A stretch of DNA of 51,355 nt from an uncultured Pelagibacteraceae bacterium (lineage in GTDB: Bacteria; Pseudomonadota; Alphaproteobacteria; Pelagibacterales; Pelagibacteraceae): positions 1-51,355 of the forward strand of contig CACLGJ010000004.1 of NCBI GenBank assembly GCA_902606445.1, written 5' to 3'. The notes beneath the pieces were generated by a model. It was not told the origin of the DNA. It did not search any database and saw only the letters and a list, made by a program, of their open reading frames with translations. Numbering within the stretch: position 1 is the stretch's first letter; each line of letters begins with the position of its first letter. The translations under genes and the position numbers were made by a program. Shown one piece after another: positions 16,908 through 25,639 of this stretch.

Positions 16908-18602
16908 TTGACTAATAAAATACAAAAATTAAGAAATAAATTTAAAAAGTACGATATAGAGGGTTATATTGTATCTAAAAATGATGACTTTTTTACTGAA
17001 TATTCAAAAATTAATAGATTAAAAATTATATCAAATTTTAGTGGTTCAGCAGGCCTTGCAATTATTTTAAAAAAAAAAAATTATTTATTCACCGATGGCA
17101 GATATACTATTCAAGCTCAAATAGAATCAGGAAAAAATTTTAATATCATAAATTTTGAAAAACTAATTAATTGTAACTTATTTAAAAATCTTAAATTAGG
17201 TATTGATCCCAAACTTTTCACACATAGTCAAATTAAAAGATATTTTTTAAAGTATAACAAAATAAAATTTATTAAAGAAAATTTAGTTGATCAAATTAAA
17301 AAAGAAAAAATTAATAATTCATCTATTTTTTATGCGCTTAACAAAAACACTGTTGGGGAAAGTTCAAATTCTAAATTAAATAAAATTACGAGTTTTCTAA
17401 AGAAAAATAAATCAGATTTTATTTTTATAAGTGCTCCAGAAAATGTTGCATGGATTTTAAATATTCGAGGTAGTGATGGACCTAATAGCCCTGTACCAAA
17501 TTGTAGATTGATAATAAATAAATCAAAAAAAATACTTTTAATAAGTAAAATTAAAAAATGTAAAAAACTTTTAAAAGATAAAGTATTGAGATTGAATCAA
17601 TTTCTTGATGTAGACAAATTTCCAACAAAAGTTTTAAATTTAAAAGGTAAAAATTTTATTATTGATGGAAATTCATGCTCAATTTATTATGAAAACATCA
17701 TTAAATCTAAATTCAAAATCTTAAAGAAAAAAGATCCTACCTATCTTTTAAAATCAATTAAAAATAAGATTGAAATAGATAATATGAAAAAAACACATAT
17801 AATCGATGGAGTAGCTTTAACAAAATTCTTATTTTGGATAAAAAAAATCAATAAAAAAAAAATTACAGAAGTTGAAGCACAAAATAAACTAGAAAAATTT
17901 AGAAAAAAAAATAAAAAATTTCTTTATCCAAGTTTTGATACTATTGCTGGATCTGGAAAAAATGGTGCAATAGTTCATTATCGTGCTAATAAAAATAATT
18001 GCAAAACCATTGATAAAAAAGATATTTTTTTATGTGACTCTGGAGGTCAATATAAATACGGTACTACAGATGTGACTAGAACTATTTGTTTTTCAAAACC
18101 AAGTCAAAATATTATAGATATTTTTACTTATGTTTTAAAAGGCCATATTGCTGTAGCTACAACTGATCTAAAAAAAGACAATATTGGTAAAAAAATTGAT
18201 GTAAGAGCTAGAAAATATCTCAAACAAAATAATTTAGATTATGCACATGGAACTGGTCATGGTGTTGGCTTTTTTCTTAATGTTCATGAAGGACCACAAT
18301 CTATTTCAAAGATAAATAAAGTCAAAATTCAAAAAGGTATGATTTTAAGTAATGAACCAGGTTATTATAAAGAAAATAAGTTTGGAATTCGTATTGAAAA
18401 TTTAGTTTATGTTAAAGAAATAAAAAATAAGATGTTTTTTGAAAATTTGACATTAGCGCCAATTGAAAAAGATTTAATAAATTTTAATCTTTTAAATTCA
18501 TCTGAAAAAAATTATTTATTTAGATATCATTTTAATGTTTACTCAAAAATCTCACCATATTTGAATTCTAAAGAAAAAAAATGGTTAGCTAGTTTTATTT
18601 AA
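16908..18602 (+). CDS. pepP: Xaa-Pro aminopeptidase (M24 metallopeptidase)
   Basis: This 564-residue protein consists of two creatinase-type N-terminal domains, a C-terminal pita-bread M24 catalytic domain, and a short terminal extension, as in long eukaryote-like aminopeptidase P. The metal ligands are visible: Asp in Cys-Asp-Ser-Gly, Asp in Thr-Thr-Asp-Val-Thr-Arg, His in Gly-Thr-Gly-His-Gly-Val-Gly, Glu in Asn-Glu-Pro-Gly-Tyr-Tyr, and Glu in Arg-Ile-Glu-Asn. It removes N-terminal residues before proline. The start is TTG, one base after uvrD. A 12-A run (17069-17080) within the gene keeps frame. The end overlaps ligA convergently by 18 bases. Confidence 0.9.
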   Translation: MTNKIQKLRNKFKKYDIEGYIVSKNDDFFTEYSKINRLKIISNFSGSAGLAIILKKKNYLFTDGRYTIQAQIESGKNFNIINFEKLINCNLFKNLKLGIDPKLFTHSQIKRYFLKYNKIKFIKENLVDQIKKEKINNSSIFYALNKNTVGESSNSKLNKITSFLKKNKSDFIFISAPENVAWILNIRGSDGPNSPVPNCRLIINKSKKILLISKIKKCKKLLKDKVLRLNQFLDVDKFPTKVLNLKGKNFIIDGNSCSIYYENIIKSKFKILKKKDPTYLLKSIKNKIEIDNMKKTHIIDGVALTKFLFWIKKINKKKITEVEAQNKLEKFRKKNKKFLYPSFDTIAGSGKNGAIVHYRANKNNCKTIDKKDIFLCDSGGQYKYGTTDVTRTICFSKPSQNIIDIFTYVLKGHIAVATTDLKKDNIGKKIDVRARKYLKQNNLDYAHGTGHGVGFFLNVHEGPQSISKINKVKIQKGMILSNEPGYYKENKFGIRIENLVYVKEIKNKMFFENLTLAPIEKDLINFNLLNSSEKNYLFRYHFNVYSKISPYLNSKEKKWLASFI

Positions 18603-20615
18603 CATTTTTAAAAATTGAACTTGATCAATTATTTTGATTTTAAGCTCTTTAGCAGTGAAAACCTTTCTCTTTGTTGGCTTATCTCCAACTATTAAATAAT
18701 TTAATTTTTTTGAAACACTACTCACTGTCGTACCTGAATTTTCTTCGATTAAAGATTTAATTTCTGCTCTACTAATTCCATCAAGTTTTCCTGTTACTAA
18801 AAAAGTTTTATCACTAAGTAATCCTTTTTTTCTTATATTTGTAGTACTATCTATAAATAAAATTTTTTCTAATTCATTTAAAACTATTAAATTCATTTTA
18901 TTAGAAAAAAAGTTTTTTATTGAATTTACTTGAGTCTCACCAATTCCATCAATGTTCAATAGATCACTAAATTTATTATTTTGAGATAAATCATAAAAAT
19001 TTGAAAATTTTCCAAAATATTTAGATAATAATTTTGCGTTCTCAAGTCCTATATGTCTAATACCTAAAGAGTAGATAAATCTTTCAAAAGAAATCCTTTT
19101 TTTTTCATTTATAGAATATTTTAAATTTTCAACTGATAATTTTCCCCAACCTTCTAATTTTTCAATCTTTTTAAAATTTAGTTTAAATATATCTTGTGGA
19201 AACTTTATCAAATTTAATTTCCAAAAGCTTTCGACTATTTTTTTTCCAAAACCATCAATATTTAATGCCTCTTTCGACACAAAATGTTTTAATTTTTCTA
19301 TAGAAATTTTATCACAATCATATCCCTCACTTGAACATCTTCTAACTGCATCTTTTTTTTTTGTGATTATATTAAATTCTTTTATTGTTTTTGACCCACA
19401 AGATGGGCAGTTTTTAGGAAAAATAAATTTCTTTGAATTTTTATTTCTTTTTTTAGTATCTACGGATAAAATATGTGGTATTACATCTCCTGCTCTTTCA
19501 ATAGTTGCTGTGTCTCCCACTCTTATATCTTTTCTGTTGATTTCATCTTCATTATGTAACGTTGCATTTGAAACTAAGACTCCTCCAATATTGACTGGTT
19601 TAATTTTTGCAACGGGTGTCAAGGCTCCTGTTCTTCCTATCTGAATATCTATGTCAACAATTTCAGAAATCGCTTTATTTGAAGAAAACTTGTGTGCAAT
19701 AGCCCATCTTGGTGCATTCGCAACAAAACCTAATCTTTTTTGTAATCGAAAGTCATTAACTTTATAGACAATACCATCTATGTCGAAATCCAAACTTGCT
19801 CTTTTTTTTTCTACTTCATTATAGTTCTTCAATAATTTGTCTATTCCTACTATCAGTTTGTTTAATGGATTGGTTTTAAATCCCCATTCACTTAATTTTT
19901 TTAAATAATCATATTGATTATTTACTTTTAAACCTTCTTCAAAACCAAAAGTGTATGCAATGAACTTTAAAGGTATTTTTTTTGTATCTGCTGGATTTTT
20001 TTGTCTTAATGAGCCAGATGCTGCATTTCTTGGATTTGCAAATTTTTCTTTCAAGTTCTCAAAATCACTATTCTGTATAAAAACTTCTCCTCTAATATCG
20101 ATTTTCTCAGGAAAATCTTTTGATAGAATAATTTTGGGAATATCTTTTATAGTGACTAAATTTGAAGTAATATCTTCACCTTCTTTGCCATCACCTCTAG
20201 ATAATCCAGTTTTTAATTTACCATTAATATAAATTAATGAGGCTGAGATACCGTCTATTTTTGGCTCTGCTGTATATGAAATATTTGAATTATTAATTTG
20301 TGATAAAAAATTAAGTATTTTTTTTTCGAAATTTTTAAGATCTACCTCACTAAATGCATTAGAAAGTGAAAGCATTGGGACTTTATGTTTTACCTTATTA
20401 AAATTTTTGGATGGTTTAAAACCTATTGATTTTGATGGTGAATTTTTTAAATCTAAAAAATTATTTTTTTTTTCTAAATCAATTATTTCTTTTTTAAATT
20501 TATCATATTCAGAATCTGTAATAATGGGTGCATTTTCATTATAATATTTTCGATTATATTCATTTAATAGCTTTATTTTTTTTTTATATTCTTTCTCAAT
20601 TATTTTTTGACTCAT
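18585..20615 (-). CDS. ligA: NAD+-dependent DNA ligase
   Basis: This 676-residue protein has the adenylation motif Lys-Ile-Asp-Gly with catalytic Lys119, Ser-Arg-Gly-Asp-Gly, Gly-Glu-Val-Phe, Asp-Gly-Ile-Val-Tyr-Lys-Val, an OB-fold, a four-Cys zinc finger (Cys-Pro-Ser-Cys ... Arg-Cys-Ser...Cys), helix-hairpin-helix repeats (Gly-Ile-Arg-His-Ile-Gly; Ile-Asp-Gly-Ile-Gly) and a C-terminal BRCT domain. It seals nicks during replication and repair using NAD+. It overlaps bamD by four bases (ATGA) and is the last gene of the long dcw transcript. In many alphaproteobacteria recN lies between bamD and ligA; here it is absent. Confidence 0.97.
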   Translation of the reverse strand: MSQKIIEKEYKKKIKLLNEYNRKYYNENAPIITDSEYDKFKKEIIDLEKKNNFLDLKNSPSKSIGFKPSKNFNKVKHKVPMLSLSNAFSEVDLKNFEKKILNFLSQINNSNISYTAEPKIDGISASLIYINGKLKTGLSRGDGKEGEDITSNLVTIKDIPKIILSKDFPEKIDIRGEVFIQNSDFENLKEKFANPRNAASGSLRQKNPADTKKIPLKFIAYTFGFEEGLKVNNQYDYLKKLSEWGFKTNPLNKLIVGIDKLLKNYNEVEKKRASLDFDIDGIVYKVNDFRLQKRLGFVANAPRWAIAHKFSSNKAISEIVDIDIQIGRTGALTPVAKIKPVNIGGVLVSNATLHNEDEINRKDIRVGDTATIERAGDVIPHILSVDTKKRNKNSKKFIFPKNCPSCGSKTIKEFNIITKKKDAVRRCSSEGYDCDKISIEKLKHFVSKEALNIDGFGKKIVESFWKLNLIKFPQDIFKLNFKKIEKLEGWGKLSVENLKYSINEKKRISFERFIYSLGIRHIGLENAKLLSKYFGKFSNFYDLSQNNKFSDLLNIDGIGETQVNSIKNFFSNKMNLIVLNELEKILFIDSTTNIRKKGLLSDKTFLVTGKLDGISRAEIKSLIEENSGTTVSSVSKKLNYLIVGDKPTKRKVFTAKELKIKIIDQVQFLKMLNKTS

Positions 20616-21448
20616 TTAATAAAAAGATTTTTGAATTTATCCATTATACCTGGCTTTTTATTTTTTTTCTTTGAAATTTCTAAATTATAATCCTTATTAA
20701 AAACTTTATATGATTTTTCATACCAATCACTTGATTGATAATTATAACCAAGAACATTTGCATATTTTTGAGACTCTTCTACAAGCCCTAATTTATAATT
20801 AATTTCAACTAATCTGTGCAAAGCCTCTTCTACAAATATAGTTTTATCATAATTTTCTAAAACATTTTTAAATCTTTTTATTGAAGCTATCCATTTTCTT
20901 TTTTTCTGATAATGTCTGCCTATATACATCTCTTTTGCAGCTAAAATATCATTTATTAAACCAAGTTTAAACTCAGCATCTATTGCAAAATCTGTGTTTG
21001 AAAAATTCTCAATAATAAAAGTAAACTTTTCTTTAGCTTTAAAAATAGGTTGAAAGTCTCTTTTTTCATCCTCTATAGTTTCGTAATAACACATTGCAAT
21101 CAAATAATGAGCATAAACTATATCATTAGAGTTTGGATACGTTATCAAATATCTCTCTAAGTTAGATAAAGCTTTAGTATAATAATTTTGTGAATAATAT
21201 GTATAAGATGCCATCAAAGCCGCCTTTGGTGCCCATTCAGATTGTGGAAATGATAATTCCGCTTCTAAAAATTTTTTTGCAGCAAAAAACAAATCGCCTT
21301 GTTCAAGAGCTTCATAAGCTTCTTGATAAGTAGAGATCATCTCTAAGTCCTGTTTATTTTCTTTAATTTCAGAAATTTCATTTTGATTTTTTGAACAAGA
21401 TGAAAAAAACAAAGAAACAGAAAAAATAAATACAATTAACCTAATCAT
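20612..21448 (-). CDS. bamD: Outer-membrane assembly lipoprotein BamD
   Basis: This 278-residue protein has a signal peptide with lipobox Phe-Ser-Ser-Cys (lipidated Cys18), followed by tetratricopeptide-like helical repeats. These include Tyr-Gln-Glu-Ala-Tyr-Glu-Ala-Leu, Phe-Pro-Gln-Ser-Glu-Trp-Ala-Pro-Lys-Ala, Tyr-Pro-Asn-Ser-Asn-Asp and the Tyr-Tyr-Glu-x3-Asp-x2-Arg-Asp segment typical of BamD/ComL. It is the essential lipoprotein of the BAM complex that inserts beta-barrel proteins in the outer membrane. It lies 37 bases after lpxC and overlaps ligA by four. The position between lpxC and ligA is the usual alphaproteobacterial one. Confidence 0.93.
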   Translation of the reverse strand: MIRLIVFIFSVSLFFSSCSKNQNEISEIKENKQDLEMISTYQEAYEALEQGDLFFAAKKFLEAELSFPQSEWAPKAALMASYTYYSQNYYTKALSNLERYLITYPNSNDIVYAHYLIAMCYYETIEDEKRDFQPIFKAKEKFTFIIENFSNTDFAIDAEFKLGLINDILAAKEMYIGRHYQKKRKWIASIKRFKNVLENYDKTIFVEEALHRLVEINYKLGLVEESQKYANVLGYNYQSSDWYEKSYKVFNKDYNLEISKKKNKKPGIMDKFKNLFIK

Positions 21449-21485
21449 AATTTTATATTTTACTTATAATAAAGATAAATTATTA

Positions 21486-22406
21486 TTATGCTATAGATCT
21501 TAATATACTTTTATCAATAATGGTATTAGGCAGATTTCTTTCTTTAATTTCTTTAATGGAAAAATTTTTATTATCACTGAACAGTTTTCTTAATATTTTA
21601 TTAGTTAAATAATGGCCACCTTGAGAACAATTAATCTTTCCAATTATTCTATATCCAGAAGTATAAAGATCTCCAATACAGTCTAATATTTTATGATTAA
21701 CAAATTCCTTGCTATTTCTAAGTCCACCTTCATTAACTATTCCATTATCTTTTACTACAATTGCATTTCGTAAACTTCCACCTTTTGCTAGACCCATTTT
21801 TTTAATTTTTTCAATATCTTCATAAAGGCAAAAAGTTCTAGAGTTTAGAATATCCTTTAGATCATCCGAATAAACATTTATTTTATTTTTCTGAGTTTTT
21901 ATAAAATCATCTTTGAAACTAATTTCAAAATCAATATCTAAACTAAGCTTGGAAGGTTCTATAGAAATATTTTTTTCATCCTCTTGAATTTCTATTTTTT
22001 TATTAATCTTAATAATCTTTATTGCTTTATTACTTGTCTTTAATCCAGCTACTAGCAACTTATCAACAAACTCGATAGCAGAACCATCAAGTATAGGCAC
22101 CTCTTCATTATTTATTTCAATTAAAGCATTGTCAATTCCAAGACAAAATAATGCACCCATTAAATGTTCGATAGTAGAAACTTTAACTCCCGCCTCATTT
22201 GAAATAGTTGTGTTTAGAGAAGTATTTGTTACATTTAAAAAATTCGGTAATATTAAATTATTGTTCTTCAAATCAACTCTTTTAAAAACTATGCCTGTAT
22301 CTGGTTCTGAAGGTTTAATTAATAGTTTTACGTTCTTGCCACTATGAAGGCCTATACCTTCAATTTCTACTGAATTTTTTAAAGTTTTTTGATTTAATGA
22401 ACTCAT
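21486..22406 (-). CDS. lpxC: UDP-3-O-acyl-N-acetylglucosamine deacetylase LpxC
   Basis: This 306-residue zinc enzyme commits precursors to lipid A. The zinc ligands His81 (in Thr-Ile-Glu-His-Leu), His238 and Asp242 (in Asn-His-Lys-Ile-Leu-Asp) are present, with Glu80 and His265 as catalytic residues. The Gly-Ile-Gly-Leu-His-Ser-Gly opening is characteristic. The gene implies that this cell makes lipopolysaccharide. The 64 bases between it and the ftsA-like gene form the largest gap in the dcw cluster and are exactly where other alphaproteobacteria keep ftsZ. A weak TTTACA-18-TTTTAT promoter could sit there. Confidence 0.97.
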   Translation of the reverse strand: MSSLNQKTLKNSVEIEGIGLHSGKNVKLLIKPSEPDTGIVFKRVDLKNNNLILPNFLNVTNTSLNTTISNEAGVKVSTIEHLMGALFCLGIDNALIEINNEEVPILDGSAIEFVDKLLVAGLKTSNKAIKIIKINKKIEIQEDEKNISIEPSKLSLDIDFEISFKDDFIKTQKNKINVYSDDLKDILNSRTFCLYEDIEKIKKMGLAKGGSLRNAIVVKDNGIVNEGGLRNSKEFVNHKILDCIGDLYTSGYRIIGKINCSQGGHYLTNKILRKLFSDNKNFSIKEIKERNLPNTIIDKSILRSIA

Positions 22407-22470
22407 GAGAATTACTTACAATGTGATGGAAAATAAAAGAAAACAACAAATGTTACTGTAAAATACAACT

Positions 22471-23172
22471 TTAATTAAAAATTCTAAAAAACTTTTCAAA
22501 AAGACCACTATTTCTTGGATATTTTTTGATGAAATTAATCTCATTTGAGTTGTATCCCTGAATCAATTTATCAGCTGATACAGAAATACAATCTTTTTTA
22601 TCTGGATCTGTATCAAAGGATTTAACATATTCATAACTTGAAACATTTTGTACAGATATTTGATACTTTGAAAGAATTGTTTGAAAATTATTTATTATAT
22701 TTTTCGCTAAACAAATAAATTTAATTTCTATAAAAATATTTTTTTTATTACTTTGCTCTGGTAATATCAAAAATTCATTACCATCAACAATGTATCTATT
22801 AATAATCATATGTGCCAATTGATAGTCGGCATTTGATTTTAAAACACTATATTTTATATTTGATAAATCATTTTTTAAAATGTCTTTTTGTATTAAAAGG
22901 TTTTGAAAATTTTTTATCAATGATAAATTTATGGTGATAAAATTTTTGTGTTCAATTATTAAATTAATATCTTCTACGTATAATTTATATTTTTTTTCTA
23001 GTTTAAAAATATTCTCATCTAAAAATATTTTCAGAATGTTGAAATTGTTTTCTAAAATGTTTTCATTAAATAACTCCTCTTTAAAAAAGGTTTGGTAATT
23101 TTCGTTGATACCTTTAAGAACTAAATCGTTTGGTTTTATTATTAAAAAAAATTTTTTTTTGTTATCAGCCAT
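22471..23172 (-). CDS. ftsA: Drastically shortened FtsA-like cell-division protein
   Basis: This 233-residue protein occupies the ftsA position after ftsQ (8-base overlap). Residues about 85-185 resemble FtsA subdomain 1C: Ala-His-Met-Ile-Ile-Asn-Arg-Tyr-Ile-Val-Asp-Gly-Asn-Glu (120-133) aligns with the Leu-His-Val-Ile-Pro-x-x-x-x-x-Asp-Gly-Gln region. The following beta strand, helix (Ile-Ile-Asn-Asn-Phe-Gln) and Val-Gln-Asn-Val match the next elements. The C-terminus (222-233) could be the amphipathic membrane helix. Missing are the phosphate-1 loop and the whole of domain 2 (2A/2B) with its Asp-Ile-Gly-Gly-Gly-Thr nucleotide motif and FtsZ site; full FtsA has about 410 residues. The identity is inferred from position plus this partial likeness. 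Confidence 0.6.
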   Translation of the reverse strand: MADNKKKFFLIIKPNDLVLKGINENYQTFFKEELFNENILENNFNILKIFLDENIFKLEKKYKLYVEDINLIIEHKNFITINLSLIKNFQNLLIQKDILKNDLSNIKYSVLKSNADYQLAHMIINRYIVDGNEFLILPEQSNKKNIFIEIKFICLAKNIINNFQTILSKYQISVQNVSSYEYVKSFDTDPDKKDCISVSADKLIQGYNSNEINFIKKYPRNSGLFEKFFRIFN

Positions 23173-23836
23173 TTAAAACTATTTGATTATTTTGTCTCAA
23201 ATCAATATTCTTAATATTTTTTAAATCATTTTCATTCATAATTTGTAATAATAATTTAAAACATTTTTCCAAATTATCACGTGGTAATTTAATTATAATA
23301 CCTTCATCGGTCTCAATATCCCATCTTTTAGATTGAAAAAAATATAATTTTTTTATATTAGAAAAATTAAAATCAGACTTGTCTATTGAATCTTTGAGTT
23401 TTAAAAATTCATTTATCTCAAAATAACCAACTATAAATGGTAAATCATATATTTCATCTTTCTTCTTTATAAGATTTCCATTAGATCCAACGTAAAAATA
23501 AATTCCTTTTTTTTTCGCTAAAGCTATAAATTTTGTTTTTTTAATATTGATAATTAAATTCGATGGGTATTTTTTAAAAATATCAAAATCATCTACAGTT
23601 TTATGACTTTTAATAATCTCTATAACTTCATTTCTTTTTAAAAAAAATAAATTTTTAAATCTATATTCAAACAAATCATTAACAATCTCTGTGTCATCAA
23701 AATTACTTAAACTAGTTATTTCAAAGCTATTAGTTTTTATTAAGTTAAGTTTTGATATTTCTTTGTTACTAAGAGTTCCTAAAAATAATAAGATAAATAA
23801 ATAAAATATTATCTTTCTACTTATTTGTTTTTGCAT
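23165..23836 (-). CDS. ftsQ: Cell-division protein FtsQ (short)
   Basis: This 223-residue protein has one N-terminal membrane helix (about 8-22), a POTRA-like region (about 35-85), the Tyr-Pro-Ser-Asn-Leu-Ile-Ile-Asn-Ile strand and the Gly-Ser-Asn-Gly-Asn-Leu-Ile segment of FtsQ's beta domain. The end matches Lys-Asn-Ile-Asp-Leu-Arg-x-x-Asn-Gln-Ile-Val. FtsQ links early and late division proteins through FtsB and FtsL in the periplasm. It is shorter than most (usually 250-320), with a minimal cytosolic tail. It overlaps ddl by 20 bases and the ftsA-like gene by 8. Confidence 0.85.
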   Translation of the reverse strand: MQKQISRKIIFYLFILLFLGTLSNKEISKLNLIKTNSFEITSLSNFDDTEIVNDLFEYRFKNLFFLKRNEVIEIIKSHKTVDDFDIFKKYPSNLIINIKKTKFIALAKKKGIYFYVGSNGNLIKKKDEIYDLPFIVGYFEINEFLKLKDSIDKSDFNFSNIKKLYFFQSKRWDIETDEGIIIKLPRDNLEKCFKLLLQIMNENDLKNIKNIDLRQNNQIVLNG

Positions 23837-24731
23837 CTTTAAGAATTAGCTTAAGCAAATTAATAAAACTTATACCTTTATAAGCAGATATTTCAGGAAC
23901 TAAAGAAAGTTTAGTCATTCCAGGTTGTGTATTGATTTCTAAAAGATAAAATTTATTTTTATAAAATTTAAAATCAGATCTTGTTACCCCCTTACATCCT
24001 AGTAAGTTATGAGTTTTTTGGGAAATACTCATTAATTCGTTAAATTTTTTCTTTGATAAATTAACTGGAATAATATGTTTAGTTTTAGCCTTAGAATTAT
24101 ATTTTGCTTCATAATCATAAAACTTTCTTTTGGGTTTCAATTCTATAGCACCTAACTGAATTTTTCCCAAAATGGCAGCTTGAATTTCTCTTCCTGGAAT
24201 AAACTCCTCAATTAAAATTTCATTATAATCTTTAAGTTTTTTTAACTTATTTTTTAAATTAAGCTTATTACAAATATAAACATTTACACTAGATCCCTCA
24301 TTAAATGGCTTTATGACGACTGGATATTTTAATTTTTTTTCTATATTTTTATCTAATACTGAATATTTTTGATCAAAGGAATATTTAATATACTTAGGAG
24401 TTAAAATTTTATTTTGAATAAATATCTTTTTTGATACCTCCTTATCCATGGCTTTCGCAGAGGCTAATACTCCAGAATGGGTATATGGTAAACCAATATG
24501 CTCTAGTATTGATTGGATATATCCATCCTCACCGTATTGTCCATGTAAGGCATTGAATATTATATTAGGCTTATAGCTTTTAACAAGATTAGTAAGTTTG
24601 TAGTTAGGTTCACAAATTTTAATTTTATATCCATTTTTTTTTAATTCTTTCGCAACCTGTCTACCTGTTTGAAGACTTATTTCACGCTCTTTTGAAAATC
24701 CACCTGAAATTATAAGAATTTTTTTTTTCAA
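23817..24731 (-). CDS. ddl: D-alanine--D-alanine ligase
   Basis: This 304-residue ATP-grasp enzyme makes the D-Ala-D-Ala dipeptide of peptidoglycan. Signatures include Gly-Gly-Phe-Ser-Lys-Glu-Arg-Glu-Ile-Ser-Leu near the start, Leu-His-Gly-Gln-Tyr-Gly-Glu-Asp-Gly, Tyr-Thr-His-Ser-Gly-Val, Lys-Pro-Phe-Asn-Glu-Gly-Ser-Ser-Val, Glu-Glu-Phe-Ile-Pro-Gly-Arg-Glu and Glu-Ile-Asn-Thr-Gln-Pro-Gly-Met-Thr. It overlaps murB by four bases (ATGA). The length is standard for DdlB. Confidence 0.96.
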   Translation of the reverse strand: MKKKILIISGGFSKEREISLQTGRQVAKELKKNGYKIKICEPNYKLTNLVKSYKPNIIFNALHGQYGEDGYIQSILEHIGLPYTHSGVLASAKAMDKEVSKKIFIQNKILTPKYIKYSFDQKYSVLDKNIEKKLKYPVVIKPFNEGSSVNVYICNKLNLKNKLKKLKDYNEILIEEFIPGREIQAAILGKIQLGAIELKPKRKFYDYEAKYNSKAKTKHIIPVNLSKKKFNELMSISQKTHNLLGCKGVTRSDFKFYKNKFYLLEINTQPGMTKLSLVPEISAYKGISFINLLKLILKDAKTNK

Positions 24732-25639
24732 TTTTCTAAAATTTTTATCTCTTTTTCTATATTAATACCTGTCTTCTTAAAGACACTTTTTTTAACATAA
24801 TTAATTAATTTTTTCATATCACTAAACTTTGCGTTACCCTTATTAACAAAAAAGTTTGAGTGTTTTTCTGAAATACATGCATCTCCAAATCTTATATCTG
24901 AAGGTACAGACTCTTTAATCAATTCCCATGCTTTCTTTTTCGTTACATTTATTGGATTTTTAAATGTACTTCCACTTGTTTTGATCTTTGTTGGTTGATT
25001 GTTATTTTTTTTAATTTTTAATTCTTTCATTTTTTCTAGAATGATTTTTGAGCTTACATTCTTTCCTTTAAATGAGGCACTTAAAAAAATTAAATCATCG
25101 GATAAATTATTGCCCCTATAATCAAAACTGATTTCGGTCGACGGTATTAACGACATATTTCCAAAGTGATCTACTACTTGCACTGATAATAAAATATCTT
25201 TTATTTCATTTCCAAAACAACCTGCATTCATTTTTATTCCGCCTCCTACTGTTCCAGGTATACAGGATAAAAATTCAAATCCACTTAAATGATTTTCTGC
25301 TGCAAATTCTGATAATTTTTTATCTGTCACAGCTGCACCAGATATAATAATATTTGAACTTAGGGCTGAAAGACGATTAAAATTTTTTCCAAGTTTTATT
25401 ATTACACCATCAAATACCTCGTCTGTAATTAATGTATTGGACCCTGCTCCGATAACGTGAATTTTCTCTCTTTTATCTAAAATTTTGAGAAATTTTATAA
25501 GACTCTTCAGTTCAGTTGGTTTAAAAAAAAATTTGGCTTTACCTCCAATATTAAACCAATTTTTTTTTTTTAAATCAGCATTAAAAATAATATCATTTTC
25601 AAATTCTTGAAGTAGGTCTTTTAAATCACTAATTTTCAT
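24728..25639 (-). CDS. murB: UDP-N-acetylenolpyruvoylglucosamine reductase
   Basis: This FAD- and NADPH-dependent enzyme completes UDP-MurNAc. Visible are Gly-Ala-Gly-Ser-Asn-Thr-Leu-Ile (FAD), Ile-Pro-Gly-Thr-Val-Gly-Gly-Gly-Ile-Lys-Met-Asn-Ala-Gly, Ser-Gly-Ser-Thr-Phe-Lys-Asn-Pro with the catalytic Ser, and Glu-Lys-His-Ser-Asn-Phe-Phe-Val-Asn. I take the ATG at 25639, giving 303 residues, rather than an in-frame ATG at 25669. The former makes the ATGA overlap with the murC stop seen repeatedly in this cluster, and matches family length. Confidence 0.95.
   Translation of the reverse strand: MKISDLKDLLQEFENDIIFNADLKKKNWFNIGGKAKFFFKPTELKSLIKFLKILDKREKIHVIGAGSNTLITDEVFDGVIIKLGKNFNRLSALSSNIIISGAAVTDKKLSEFAAENHLSGFEFLSCIPGTVGGGIKMNAGCFGNEIKDILLSVQVVDHFGNMSLIPSTEISFDYRGNNLSDDLIFLSASFKGKNVSSKIILEKMKELKIKKNNNQPTKIKTSGSTFKNPINVTKKKAWELIKESVPSDIRFGDACISEKHSNFFVNKGNAKFSDMKKLINYVKKSVFKKTGINIEKEIKILEN

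Noticed and set aside
17069..17080. Run of 12 A in pepP as another possible frameshift
   Set aside because: The frame continues correctly across it (Leu-Lys-Lys-Lys-Asn) into conserved sequence, so the gene is intact.
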